In this document: positions 45,505-57,240 of the stretch, in pieces | Numbering within the stretch: the first letter of the stretch is position 1 | Layout: each line of letters starts with the position of its first letter | DNA from: Halicephalobus mephisto | Lineage: Eukaryota; Nematoda; Chromadorea; Rhabditida; Panagrolaimidae | Reading direction: 5' to 3' | Assembly: GCA_009193035.1 (NCBI GenBank) | Contig: SWDT01000120.1 | Location: 124,001-188,000 of the forward strand | DNA: 64,000 nt | Translations under genes and position numbers: made by a program | Notes under the pieces: generated by a model | Database searches by the model: none | What the model saw: the letters and a program-made list of their open reading frames with translations, nothing else | What the model was told of the DNA's origin: nothing

Positions 45505-47413
45505 ATGAAATCTACATTTGTAATTTTTACCGTTCTCCTCGCATTTTTGCTCATTTGTGCCACGGCAGCTCAAGGTACAGTATTTTTAAATTTTTAATTT
45601 TTAATTTTCAGTTTTTAATTTTGCTTTTTTTGTTTTGGGGACGTATTATGTGGCTTTAGGGGTCCGGGACTTTACACTGATCTCAGTTGCTTCGAAAATT
45701 GGCACTTGTCTGATCTTTAAAAATACCGGAAAACTGGTACTTTTCAACAAATACTTTATTTTCATTTTCTATTTGAAACATTGACTCTGTCCCAAAATTA
45801 AATGAAAAAATTCCAAGGGGAAATTAGTATCTAAAGATGTGTTGTCCATTCATTTCCTGTAGTTTCAACGGAAATGGGTTTCGTCAACTTGGAAATATGC
45901 AACTTTGTGCAGAAATTTAAATATTTTTAATTCAAAAAAGTTCTTAGAATACAGTAACCAGGTCCATAGATTCCGAATCTCGGGATTTTGGAAAGCAATA
46001 TGTAATCACAACTTCAGATTCCGAACCTGTCCACCCGATTACTGTATTCTGAGAACTTTTAGGTATTAAAAAATGCCAAAATTTCGTTTCAGAAATATGC
46101 AAATTTCCATAGAATGACTTTTAAGAAATAATATAGGATGACCAGGACATAGACAGAACGTCCTTGAAGCATTTTGGGTAGTTATCCTTATTCATCAATG
46201 ACGCATATTAAAAGACACCAACGCCGTCAAAAAATTACATTTTTAATTCCAGCGTTATTTAATACTTTTAAAATTACTCAACAAAGTTATGAAAAACAAT
46301 TCTAAAAAAAACCAAAAAATTAAAAAACATTTTTAATTGTAAAATTTAAAAATATTTTTAATTGTAAAATTTAAAAATATTTTTAATTGTAAAATTTAAA
46401 AAAATTTTTAATTATAAAATTTAAAAAAATTTTTAATTATAAAATTAAAAAAAATTTTTAATTATAAAATTAAAAAAAATTTTTAATTATAAAATTTAAA
46501 AAAACTTTTAATTGTAAAATTTAAAAATATTTTTAATTGTAAAATTAAAAAACATTTTTAATTGTAAAATTAAAAAATATTTTTAATTGTAAAATTTTAC
46601 CTATCAGAACTATGCTTTAAAATATTTATTTTAATTAAGTTATTTTTCTTTTTTTTTTGCTTTGATTTTTCAGTTTTGAGCTTAAATAGTGAATCACAGT
46701 TGACAAATCCACTTTTTTCGAATGTATTTGGGAATTTTAAATAATATTTAGCTCCTTTTACTGCATATCTTCCTCTTCGGCAATTGATTTCGCGCAAGAG
46801 GTCACCGGAATTTGTAGGAGACGATCGAGATTTGATCAGATATGTCGACAATTGGCTCATGCCATTCAAAATCTACCAAAAACGCGGTTTTTCAGATTTT
46901 CCGTATCAAGATGACGAAATCCTCATTCCTTGTAAGTTTTATTTTTAAATTTTTTTATTATTTATTTTTAAATTTTAAATTTTTAAATTTTTTTATTTTT
47001 AAATTTTTGAAAATTTTTTTATTATTTATTGTTAAATTTTAAATTTTTAAATTTTTTTTATTGTTAAATTTTTGAAAATTTTTTTATTATTTATTGTTAA
47101 ATTTTTTATTTTAAATTTTTTTATTTTTTATTTTTTTATTTTTTTTTTGAAAACATCTGGACAAGATTTTGCAACATTGAAGGATGCTATTTGTTTTTCG
47201 AAAAAATCTTTACAAATGTTTTTAATTTACGTTTTTACAACAAAATTTGTGGATTTTAAAATTATTTTTTTAGTGATGAAAAAAGGAAGACCACGTGGAC
47301 CACCGAGATTCGGCAAAAGAAGCGGAGGAATGGCTGCCCCTATCCATCAGAGGCCTCTGGCATTTTACAAACTGTACCAAGATCATTTGGAAGACTTCAA
47401 CTTCGGTCTGTAA
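45505..47413 (+). CDS. Neuropeptide precursor with an amidated ...GPPRF peptide
   Basis: Exons 45505-45574, 46752-46931 and 47274-47413, phase-consistent, 129 residues. The start MKSTFVIFTVLLAFLLICATAA is a typical signal peptide. The prohormone is then cut by basic sites RKR, KR, KK and KR, giving in order APFTAYLPLRQLIS, a 30-residue peptide beginning SPEFVGDD, GFSDFPYQDDEILIPLM, GRPRGPPRFG and a C-terminal peptide beginning SGGMAAP. The Gly before the final KR would be turned into an amide, giving GRPRGPPRFamide, an RFamide-type ending. I cannot assign it to a named flp or nlp gene. Intron 1 (1.18 kb) and intron 2 hold repeats. The TATA box and spliced-leader-like acceptor upstream support expression. 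Confidence 0.7.
45936..46060. repeat. 125-bp inverted repeat in neuropeptide intron 1
   Basis: AAAAGTTCTTAGAATACAGTAA at the left pairs with its near-complement ending at 46060, and inner parts (GATTCCGAATCT / AGATTCCGAA) also pair. Looks like a very small MITE or hairpin. Confidence 0.7.
46320..46600. repeat. 27-bp tandem repeat TTTTTAATTGTAAAATTTAA
   Basis: Ten units alternating ATTGTAAAATTTAAAAATA and ATTATAAAATTTAAAAAAA, inside neuropeptide intron 1. Intron 2 (46932-47273) also has TTTTTTTATTATTTATTG repeats. Confidence 0.85.
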
Positions 47414-47429
47414 GACCACGTTCTCGAAA

Positions 47430-47858
47430 AACCTTTGATGTGTAATTTACAAGATCGAAACATGATCAACTTTTGTAATTTTTGTGCTTCGATCGCTTCT
47501 CATGTTTTGTGGAAAATCCAACTCGTACAGTGTACTGTAGAAAATTAAAGCAACAGGACGCGGAAATCGTGGAACTTTGATCAAAAATTTGTTTTATGCC
47601 TCGATAAACAATAAATTTGTGAATTTTTGGGCGGTAAATTCAGCGAAAAAACAACTATTATTAGTGTCAAGGATGAAATCCTTTGACAAGGCCGCCAGAG
47701 GCGTTTACGGACAAGATTTAATTGCAGTCTGCCTTTCGATTCCCGATTTACGATCGTATTTTATGATCGAGCCGTTTGTCGTGAGAATAACGACAAGAAA
47801 TAAAAATGTCCAAAGAATATCCGTTGATCAAGAATACCATCGATGATCCGCTGCAAAA
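47430..47858. other. 3' flank of the neuropeptide gene
   Basis: Holds the presumed 3' UTR (an ATTAAA at about 47545). The ORF at 47577-47846 (+) has no recognisable motif or start context and is probably chance. Confidence 0.35.
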
Positions 47859-47921
47859 GTTAAGAGAGCAACTCCATGACAGTAATCTGTAAACTAACTG
47901 TCAACAGATGGCTCTCTTAAC
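47859..47921 (+). ncRNA. Pre-miRNA-like 63-nt hairpin
   Basis: GTTAAGAGAGC at 47859-47869 is the exact reverse complement of 47911-47921, and the inner TGACAGT (about 47877) pairs exactly with ACTGTCA. Between the two stems is a mostly unpaired 7-by-7 internal loop, and the terminal loop is about 13 nt. Length and shape fit a nematode microRNA precursor, but the large internal loop is unusual. The complementary strand can fold too, so the strand is uncertain; a tiny MITE is the alternative. Confidence 0.35.
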
Positions 47922-48417
47922 AGTACAGCGATCTGTAAAAATATAAAACGTAGTGCAACAAGAGTTAGCAAAGCTTTCAACAATGAATACTCCGACGAAA
48001 GCAACATAATACCTTCGACTACTGCTGCATTGAATGCAAGTTGGTCTTTCTTAGCTCCACATTGAATCCATTGAATCTCACAATAGAAATATCGGCCAAT
48101 ACATTTTCACTATGTTGATGAGTTTTTCTCGAGTTGTGCAGAAAAACCGGTAAAAGAACAACCTCAAATCACGCACTTGCACAAAATGACGACGAGGTCA
48201 GACTTGAACGTTATAATGAATCAATTTTTACTTGAATGATTTTCTTAGAAAGTTTAGAAAATTTATAAGAAAATTATACTGTTCGTATACAGTATTGTGG
48301 AATAAACTGAAGAGAAAACAAGTGACTGAACTCGATGGGGAAACACAAGGCATCTTTATTGATGAACTGGAGCAACGACAGCCGATGAACAAACACTCAA
48401 GACAGCTCCGCCTTCTT

Positions 48418-48606
48418 TTAGCACCTTTTGCGGTCGCTGCCGTGTTGAATCCTATGGGTTTTCCACGATTCTGTTTTCTGGAAAAGGCGGATCGTCGACG
48501 GAAGCCAGCCACTTGTCGGACAGTCGTCGATTGGTCGGGGACGATTCACGCCTCTCACTGTTGTACCGTATAGGGTATATGCCATGGAAAAGATGAACAT
48601 ATTCAT
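48418..48606 (-). CDS. Doubtful small secreted-type ORF
   Basis: On the minus strand, MNMFIFSMAYTLYGTTV opens a 62-codon frame that continues GVNRPRPIDDCPTSGW and ends DRKRC. The open frame extends a further 46 codons upstream to a TTTCAG-like acceptor (about 48731). Long ORFs also exist on the plus strand (48232-48573) and in another minus frame (48228-48512), because this stretch is less AT-rich. I cannot decide which, if any, is coded. Confidence 0.2.
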   Translation of the reverse strand: MNMFIFSMAYTLYGTTVRGVNRPRPIDDCPTSGWLPSTIRLFQKTESWKTHRIQHGSDRKRC

Positions 48607-49225
48607 GTACTTCCAAAATTGAGAAACTCGGAGCACAAAGAAAAGAAGTAATTGAAGGCCGTTGATGATGGTTCTTATTTTAGAATACAGAAACCATGTT
48701 ATTTTCGCGCTGGATTCTGACTGAAATTCAATCTTGTTCCACAAAAGTTCATATCGATTTGAAGAAACGAATTATTATTTACAGAATCTTGTAAACAAGA
48801 AGAACAATCCGCCACCGTAGATATTATTTGCTCTTTGAATCACAATTGGTGGATATGCACAGACACGAGGCCAAGACGTGCTAAGAGGGTCATTCGTAAG
48901 AGGTCGACTATTGTTTCAGAGAAAACAAACCATCGGATGAAAGATGGCATGAAAACAATAAGAATTTCGGCGGTGTTCCTTTTTTAAAAAGACAAAATAT
49001 AAAGAGGGCGCAATAGTTTTGACTGTCCTCTTGGTTCATTCGAGTTGTGAAATGAAAATTCGCAGCCTGGAGGACGTAATAGGGCCAAATGATGCAAACG
49101 CCGAGAGGCAGACATGCTGACTTCTCAAATGAGAAGACTGCTCATCCGTTTCTCATAAAATGTTTATGTGGCTATTTAAGACATTCCGTTTCTTTCCAGA
49201 GAGTCACTTTCCAAAACTTGTGACA

Positions 49226-49330
49226 ATGAGTTTAGAATTAAACAAAAATGGCAAAATCAAGACCGAGGACGAATGTCGATTAGTATCTAAACGTGTCAAT
49301 TCTCGTGTTCCTCAGGGTTCTGACAGATGA
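49226..49330 (+). CDS. Doubtful 34-residue ORF behind a promoter-like region
   Basis: MSLELNKNGKIKTEDECR and onwards to a TGA at 49328. Upstream are a TATTTAAG box (49172) and a TTTCCAG that could accept a spliced leader (49193-49199), 27 bp before the ATG; a TTCTCAAATGAGAA palindrome is at about 49117. A second frame starting MIDNLVALIKERKCPP overlaps its end at about 49327. The initiation context is better than for most short ORFs here, but there is no homology I recognise. Confidence 0.22.
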   Translation: MSLELNKNGKIKTEDECRLVSKRVNSRVPQGSDR

Positions 49331-50019
49331 TCGATAATCTTGTCGCGCTCATCAAGGAACGCAAATGTCCACCACGATCACGGAGGCGAGATCCGACATG
49401 TTCGATAATAACAAATCATTATTCAGGTCTTTTCCCACAGGATGAATACAATGACTAATTCATCACAGGAGTGATTTCTTGTTCTAAAATGAATTCAGAC
49501 GCCTTTTTTCCTAATTACTAAATTGAACCACGCAAAGATCGCTCAACTTCGCCTAATGGATCAGCCAAATGGATTAAAACTTGAAAGGTCAGAATTATCT
49601 CATTATTGTAGAAAATTGGCGGAACCTAATTACTACCGTAACTGATTCAAGGACGGCTACTTCAACAGATACATCGTTGTTTTTCGATCATGTGGACATG
49701 AATTCAACCAATTTTCCTCCATTGTTGCATTATTCTCGCTGATCCAATCCATGTTCGGAAAACTACACGTGTTTCTGAGCCGCCAATTGCTCTGACGCGA
49801 AGTGCACCAATCAAGGACTCTGCAAAATTGAATTGGAGCCAATTGCTTCGTGGTCACCGTCCAGAGCGATTGTTCTGTCGACCGAGGGAAGACATCGCTG
49901 AGAGGAAATGCGAATAACAAGTTGTAAAATAAAAATTCTACATTTCCCCCAAAACGGAAAAATAAAAACTACAGTTGTATAAGTTTTATGGATACATTTT
50001 ATCCATAAAAATATACTGT
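49331..50019. other. Intergenic, nothing supported
   Basis: The ORF at 49657-49920 (-) lacks splice or start support. No RNA gene or repeat seen. Confidence 0.35.
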
Positions 50020-50950
50020 AAATAATCTAATTGCTGTGACATATGAGCGTTAGAGGACTTGTAATAGAATCATGAGGAACGCTGAGTGGTGAATCCTGCA
50101 TTATACTGTTGATATCATCTGTCATGTCCTGGAAGTTCTTATTCCAAAGTTTTAGAACCCTGTTCCAGAGTACATCAACCCATAAGACTTTAACAATTAC
50201 TACCCTGGAGTATAAAAGGGTTCTCAACTACCTTAATCCCGAATTATTTTCTTAGAGTCACTGTATTGCGTACTGTAATTGATAAATTATCCAGATATTC
50301 GTGTTACTCCAATCTACAGACTTAACGTATACCATCTCATAACAAGAAACCATCGCTTTATAAAAGTATATTGCACATATTTTAATTAATCAAGATACAT
50401 GAACATTAGAAAAACTGCAGTAGAATCATGGGGAATGCTGAGTTATGGTTTTCTCTTTACACTGCCACATTATGAAGTATCTTATAAAAATGCACTGTAA
50501 ATACTTCCATTAGTCAAATTCACGAACATGAAAGAAACTGCAGTGGAATTAAAAAGAAATTTTAAACAATAAGTTTGTCATTGTACTTTCTCATAAAAAC
50601 GTATTATATGTATTACATTTACTGAAATGTACGAATATAAAAGCTGATGTAACCATAATGATTGTAAATAAGTTGATCGTCATACTTCGTCACAACAGGA
50701 AATATTTTATTTACAAAACTATATTGTAAATCGATTAATAAAGATACTTAAGAATGACAGAAATTGCAATATCAGAGAAATCTCGAACGAACTTGCGACC
50801 ACACTTAGTTGTAATAAAAGCACTTTATTTATGAAAATATAATATACGTATTTCGTTGATCAAAACGTTAGCATCGTAAAACTACCATATAGTCGTGCAG
50901 GAATCCTAAATGATAAGCTCATCGGTGTATTCTGTCATAACTGAACATTC
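50020..50950. repeat. Old tandem array, six or seven diverged units of about 120-130 bp
   Basis: Each unit has CTTATAAAAATRYACTGTAAAT, a TTAATCAA-like box, CATGAACATWAGAAAAACTGC and a GTAGAATCATGRGGAA box or decayed versions. Recognisable starts are at about 49997, 50355, 50486, 50596, 50715 and 50835. Most units differ at many positions, so the array is old. Confidence 0.6.
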
Positions 50951-51534
50951 CATTCGTTTTACGCCCAATAAAGAGTCTTTATTTTCCTCCGTCATTTTTC
51001 CCAAGACAGGCTAGATAATGGTCCACATTAATTGTCTGGAAAACTTGTCCTAGAAGCTCTCAACTAAGCGGATTTTATTTTTCTAACAAAGCTTTGTTTT
51101 TTGGAAGATTCCATTATAAACTAGAATCCCATTGATCAGCTTAGAATTTCGGTCAAGTGCGTGTTTGCAGTATCCAATATCGTGTGCAGGAACTACAAGT
51201 TTCGGAAGCCTCGACTAAGATCAACGAAAAAAACTTTGCGCAAAATAAAACCATTCCTGCAGCGACTGTTTGTTCCCTTGCTGTATGTTATTGATGAAAT
51301 CGTCGATAACAAGAAGGTGTGAGGTCCGTTCGATCGGGGACCTCTTGCATATTCCTGTCTTTCAAGAAATTTGCAGAGGACGGATGCATCATCGTCTTAA
51401 TCATCGAAGAGCGAGGGTGCGGGACAGCTCTTCTTTTTTATCGCCAAATTGAGCGCTTTAGCGTTGATCCTTAAAAATAAGTTGACACGATTTCCATAGA
51501 CTTCATTATTTTCACTATAAACGGAAATTCAGTC
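50951..51534. other. Intergenic with one short hairpin
   Basis: GAGGTCC at 51321-51327 pairs with GGACCTC at 51339-51345 across an 11-nt loop. No gene supported; the ORF at 51270-51452 (+) is isolated. Confidence 0.35.
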
Positions 51535-51860
51535 TTATATGTATGGATATATAGATGAATATATGTGTATATATAGATAAATACACGTATGTATGTATAT
51601 AGATAAATATATGTATGTGTGTATGTATGTATGTATGTATGTATGTATGTATGTATGTATGTATGTGTGTATGTGTGTATATGAACATATGTATATATGT
51701 ATGAATATATATATATGTGTATATGAATATAGATAAATATATGTATGTGTGAATATAGATGTATGTTTGTATTTATATGGATGTATATATGGATATATAC
51801 GTGTAGATATCTATGAGAATGTGTATGTGGATGTATATGTAGATATCTATATATAATTCC
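51535..51860. repeat. TATG / TATA microsatellite
   Basis: A pure GTATGTATG run at about 51613-51664, surrounded by imperfect ATATGTGTATATAGATAAA units. The long minus-strand frame of His/Ile/Tyr/Thr across it is an artefact of the period. Confidence 0.95.
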
Positions 51861-52502
51861 CCAACTTCTTTCAATCAGCAAATATAGTAACTACCATTGC
51901 TGGTAACTTTTTTAGCGATGTTTTCCGAAAAATTTCCTAAAGATAACGATTGAATTCAAACAAAAAGGAAAAATTTCCCATGCATCATGTGGCTATCCTC
52001 GATAGCGTGATCAGTCAATACTTCTTGGACGAGTCATTTCGCCATGGTCTGCTGGACAAATTTTCCGCATGCCCACAAGTTCGATGGTCACATTCGACTC
52101 GCATATCGCGCACCGCTCATAACTGTTTGAGTTGTGTCTTAGAACGATTTTTCGATGATTGAAGACATTCGAACGCGGATGCAACTTGTTTCGTTTTCAA
52201 CAATGGATTTTTATCGAATATAATGATTCATCGTTTAATGTTTAATGTTTATTGATTTTGCTTTATTGCTCGGAACGAGTATTTTATCATTTTTATATGG
52301 AGTGCGTACATATGATTTCCCTTTTTGTATTGTAAATTTCGACGATTTGCTTCGTTATCATGCGCGATTAGTTTCGTTTCGTTCTTTCGAAATCCTCGTG
52401 ATGGAATTTATTTTCATATATTAAAATTCCAGGCCGTCAGTGTTCGCATCTCTGCTTTCATTGCCGGATTTCGGTCAATGAGAATATAGGGGGAATGCGG
52501 CA
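51861..52502. other. Upstream region of kin-18
   Basis: 5' flank. The ORF at 51950-52162 (+) has no support. No TATA box found close to the kinase start. Confidence 0.35.
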
Positions 52503-55500
52503 ATGCCGGTTCAACAGCCCTTAAAGCCCGGGAGTCTCAAGGACCCATCTGTAGCTGCTTTATTTAGTACCAAAGATCCAGAACAACGTTTCAGGGATCT
52601 TCGAGAAATCGGCCATGGATCATTTGGTGCAGTTTATTTTGTATGTTTTTGTTTTTTGTAAAAGTTAAAACATTTTTTTCAGGCTTTGGATCTTGATTCA
52701 AACCAAAATGTTGCAATTAAAAAAATGTCTTTTTCTGGAAAACAAGCTGCTGAACGATGGGCAGATATTGTTAAAGAAGTCGGATTTTTGAAAAAGATTC
52801 GTCATCCCCATGTTGTGGAATATCGGGCTTGTTACTTGAAGGACCAGACTTGCTGGCTTGTGATGGAGTATTGTATTGGATCAGCTTCGGATATCGTTGA
52901 AGTTCACAAAGGACCCATATATGAAGCTGAGATTGCCGCCATTTGTCAACAAGCTTTAGCTGGTCTGGCTTACATCCATGAAATCCACCGGATTCATCGT
53001 GATGTAAAAGCGGGGAACATTCTCCTTACAGACACTGGAATAGTGAAACTCGGTAAGTCCGGTACTTTTGAGCTTTAGATTTCGGATTTTTATTACTTTT
53101 AACTTTCAAACTTTCTTCAACACCTGTATCTTCACTTTTTAGCTGATCTCGGTAGTGTGTCGGCCAAATGTCCTGCTCAGAGCTTCGTTGGAACCCCGTA
53201 TTGGATGGCTCCTGAAGTCATTCTGGCCATGGATGAAGGACATTACGATCAGCGAGCCGATATCTGGTCCTTTGGAATTACGTGTATTGAACTTGCCGAG
53301 AGAAAACCCCCGTTCTTCAATATGAACACCATGTCTGCTCTCTACCACATTGCTCAGAACGATCCCCCGAAACTTCACACTTTCTTGCCAAATGGGGATC
53401 CCGCTCCGTGGTCCGAGAAATTTATTAGTTTTGTTGAGCAATGTCTTAGAAAAGATCCGGAGCAACGACTCTCGACAAATGCCTGTCTTAATGTAGGTTT
53501 TTCGTCTTTTATTTTGTATATTAGTTATTTCAGCATCCGTTTGTCACCGATTGTCATTCTCCCAGCGTTATCCTTGAGCTCATTCGTCGTACAAAACGTG
53601 TAGTCCGTGAGCTAGACAATTTCCAATATAAGAAAATGAGGAAATTAATGTATTTGGATGAGCAACAAGGGACAAATTTCCTCACTGTTGCCGGAGGCAT
53701 GGACGTGATAAGTCTTGATAGTCACGAAGAAATGGGCGAAGACGAGAACGCATCTGTACATAGTGATACTGTTCATGCTGAAACTTATAGTTCCATCAGT
53801 GAAGCTTCTGGTCATTCTAGCCGTGTGTCCAGTAAACGGGCTGCTAGACCTCCTTTCTCGAACGTCATCAGTCGGCTTCAAGAAGAATCTGACCAACGTC
53901 CAGAAGACGATTCAGAAACGATTCTGGTGTCTGACAGTGGAGTAAGGATTTATTTTCATATATGTGCTTTAATTAAATTTCAGAATAATCGTACTGTCAT
54001 CAGCGTTGGGGATGGAGAGAAACAACAAGAATCGGTAGGAGATACTAGTACTGATCCGACTATGTCAAGTGAACAAAGTAACTCTCCGCCGTCAACTCTT
54101 GGTATTTCCCTCTTTCATGAGAATATTTCGAAGGTAATTGTTGTAAATTTAAGCAAGTTGTACTTGATGAGTTTTTTAGGAAGAAGCTATTAATACTCTT
54201 AGACGAAACAAATTTTCCACTCTTAGAACTACAAAACTTATTTCACGGGAAGTTGAAGCTCATCGAACTGAAAATAATATTTACGAACAAATGTCGGGCT
54301 ACAAAAGACTTCGTCAAGCACACCATAAAGAAGTTCAACAATTGGATGAGAAGTTAAAGATTGAATCTGATCAACTAAAAGTTAAATTGGAAAAAGAATA
54401 TGATCATGCTGTCGCTCAATGTGAAAGAGAATTAACTAAATTGAGGCAGTCTCAACAGTCTGAATTGGATAAACGCCACAGGCAAAATGATGAGGAACTT
54501 CGGAAATTAACAAAAACAAGAAAAAGTAACAACGAACATGAATTGAAAAATTTCATCAATGTTCAGAAAAAAGAATATCGTCATAACAAAGATCAGGAAA
54601 AAAATAATTTAAAACAAAGAAATTTATCAAAATCACAATATGAAAGTATGATGAAAACTACAAAAGTGGAACTTATTAGACAAAAAAATGCGGCTGAAGT
54701 TAGATTTCGAGAAGAACTTGAAGTTAGATTTAACGAAGAAATTCGAAATCTTCAAAAACAACAAATGTTATCTCTTCATGATTTAGAAAGTAGATTGTTA
54801 AAAGAAGTAAGTAATTTTTAAATATGTTTTTATTTAAATTTTTTTTAAGGAATTAAATATGTGTGCTAAACAAATTGAATATCTTCATTCTATTTTACGA
54901 AAACATCATTCATTGACACGTCAACAAGAACAATCACAACTTGATGAAGTTGAAAAATTAAAAAGAAGACATATGACAATTCAACATGATTCGGAGTTAA
55001 ATAATCAAAATGATTATACTCGTAGGACACTTGATGATTTGAAGAAAACTCACGCTCTTCAAAGTAAACAACATCCAAGGGAACTAAAGGTAAAAAATTT
55101 TAACATTTCTTTAATTTTTAAAAGTTTTAAATTTTATTTTTTAAAGTACTTTAATATTATTTTTTATATTTTCTTAATCTGTAAGATTTTTAATATTACT
55201 TTTTAAAGTACTTTAATATTGTTTTTTAAAAGTTAATATTTTTTAAAAAGTTTTTAATGTTACTTTTTAGAACAAGGAAGCTTTGATAAGAAAACAATTT
55301 CGTCAAGCGTGTAAGATTCAGACTAGACAGTTTAAAGCATATCAATCTCAATTGGTGCAATCTGTATCCAAGGAAGAACAGAAAGAACTTATAAGTAAGC
55401 TGAAATCGGAACAAACTAGAAAAATAGCTGATTTGGCAGAACAATATGAAAGATCTATTAAAGAAATGATGTCAGAACAGACAGTTAAATTGGAAACTTG

Positions 55501-55934
55501 GCAAGAAGATGAACTTAAACAAGTTTCTGAAAAACTTACAAATGAAATGAATGAATTACGAGCATATCAAGCTAAACAAAGAAATCTCTTTGAAAATCAA
55601 TGTCAAAGGGATCGTACAGCTATGCATGATCGGATTAATCATCGTCAGTCTATGCTTGAAAAAAGAGTAAGTTTTTTGTAATTTTTTTTAATAAAGTTAT
55701 TTTTAGATGGCTGAGGAACTTGCAAAATTTGAAACTGATCGTGAAGAACAACTTCGAGTTATGAAAGAAAGACATGCACGTGACATGAGTTCTAATGGTT
55801 TTCCATCCCCTACAAGTACAGAATCGTCAAACGTCATTGGCAATAATTGTAAATCAGGTTCTCAATTTAGCAATTCGCCTTCAGGGTCACATTCTTCGTC
55901 ATCGCAATTTAAATCGACCGGGACTCAAATTTAA
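52503..55934 (+). CDS. kin-18: TAO-type Ste20 kinase with C-terminal coiled-coil
   Basis: TAO kinases are MAP3K-like Ser/Thr kinases acting on p38/Hippo and the cytoskeleton. Exons: 52503-52640, 52683-53052, 53143-53492, 53534-53941, 53984-54133, 54180-54806, 54850-55089, 55271-55666 and 55707-55934; 968 residues, close to C. elegans KIN-18. The N-terminus ([17 protein letters not shown]) is TAO-specific. Kinase domain about 28-285: GHGSFGAVY loop, VAIKKM lysine, [11 protein letters not shown] catalytic loop, activation loop ending [20 protein letters not shown]. The metal-binding DFG reads DLG (KLADLGSVS). An acidic, Ser-rich linker (about 315-470) follows, then a long Lys/Glu/Gln-rich coiled-coil (about 480-890) and a Ser-rich tail ending TGTQI. 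All junctions are in phase; splice donors are GTAAG-type. Identification is secure. Confidence 0.93.
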
Positions 55935-57240
55935 AAAAGCATAACCATGATTATTTCAATTTTAATACCCATGTTGATTGTGACCTTACCTCAATTTTAA
56001 ATGCCATTTTTAGATTTTTCACTTTGGAAATTTGTCATTCCTATCATTGTTGTTGTGCCTTTTCAGAAGGGTCTCCATTTTTTAAATTTTTCTCTAAAAT
56101 TATGGTTACTCTTACGGGTTTCCTAATGATTACGGTAGCTGTAGCTATCTTTGCAGAGTCGAAATAAACTGTTTTTTTAGTTTTAAATTTGAGAAAAATT
56201 GAACCAAAAACCTTATTCGGAACACACTAAAGAAAAGAGAAAAACTGTCCAGCAGAAAAGCCCCCATCGCTACCAATTGGAAAATGGAAAAAGAGAGACA
56301 GAGTCCGAACGTACACACAACCCAGAATTTTAATGTTGTGTATGTGAGTCTCAAAGAAGCCTTGAGTTGAATAAGTGCGGCAAATAATACGACCAGACAA
56401 ACTATGCCAGTTTAAATATTATATATATATGTATTTTTGGTAATTTTTTTTTTGAAATAATTATGGATTTTTATGTTTTTGTCTAAATTTATGTTTGATT
56501 CTGTCATTGTCAATTGCTTCAACTGTTTACGTAAAGCAAAAAGTTGTCTTTCTAGTCCCATTTATTGATTTGTTTGCGCTCCTGAAACATTGGTTGTAAC
56601 CAATTCTTTTGTTATTTTTTTTTTACAATTGTTATTTAAAAAGTTGATTTACTTTTTTAAAATATTATTATTCGAAAATTAGTTAAATTTTTCATAATAT
56701 CGGTAATTAAAAATTAGTTAAATTTCACATTATCGATTTTCGAAAAATAGTCAAATTTTCGAGAATATTTTTATTTAAAAAATTGAATTTTTAAAAATAT
56801 TATTTTAGAAATTAATCAAAATTTTAAAAACGTTGTTATTCAAAAAATTCAAAAATATTTTTATTTAAAAAATTAAAATTTGAAAAATATCGATTTTTAA
56901 AAAAATTAAATTTTTAAAAATATTATTTTAGAAATTTATTAAAATTTGAAAAATGTTGTTATTCAAAAAATTCAAAAATATTGATTTTTTTTAAATTTTT
57001 GTTTTAAAAATTAGAATTTTAAAAATATCGATTTTTGAAAATTAGTCAAATTTTTGAAAATATAAATATTTTAAAAAATTAATTTACTTTTTCAGGATAT
57101 TGATATTAAAAAATTAATTAAATTTTTGGAATACTGTTGTTTAAAAAAGTTAATTTTCTTCAAAATATTGATATTTTAAAAGTTAATTAAATTTCTGAAA
57201 TACTGTTTAAAAAATTAATGAAATTTTTTCAGTGTTTTTA
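55935..57240. other. 3' flank of kin-18 and AT-rich spacer
   Basis: A 22-codon hydrophobic ORF at 56102-56170 (MVTLTGFLMITVAVAIFAES) is noted but unsupported. From about 56600 the sequence is low-complexity, with TTAGTTAAATTT and AAAATATTGATTTTT units. Confidence 0.4.

Noticed and set aside
48228..48573. Overlapping ORFs on both strands near 48.4 kb, one with a CLECLFIGCRC motif
   Set aside because: Three frames are open at once; no splice phase or conserved motif selects one. Only the minus frame with a start and an upstream acceptor was listed, at low confidence.
51471..51881. 136-codon minus-strand ORF rich in His, Ile, Tyr and Thr
   Set aside because: It is the translation of a TATG/TATA microsatellite; the frame stays open only because of the 4-bp repeat.
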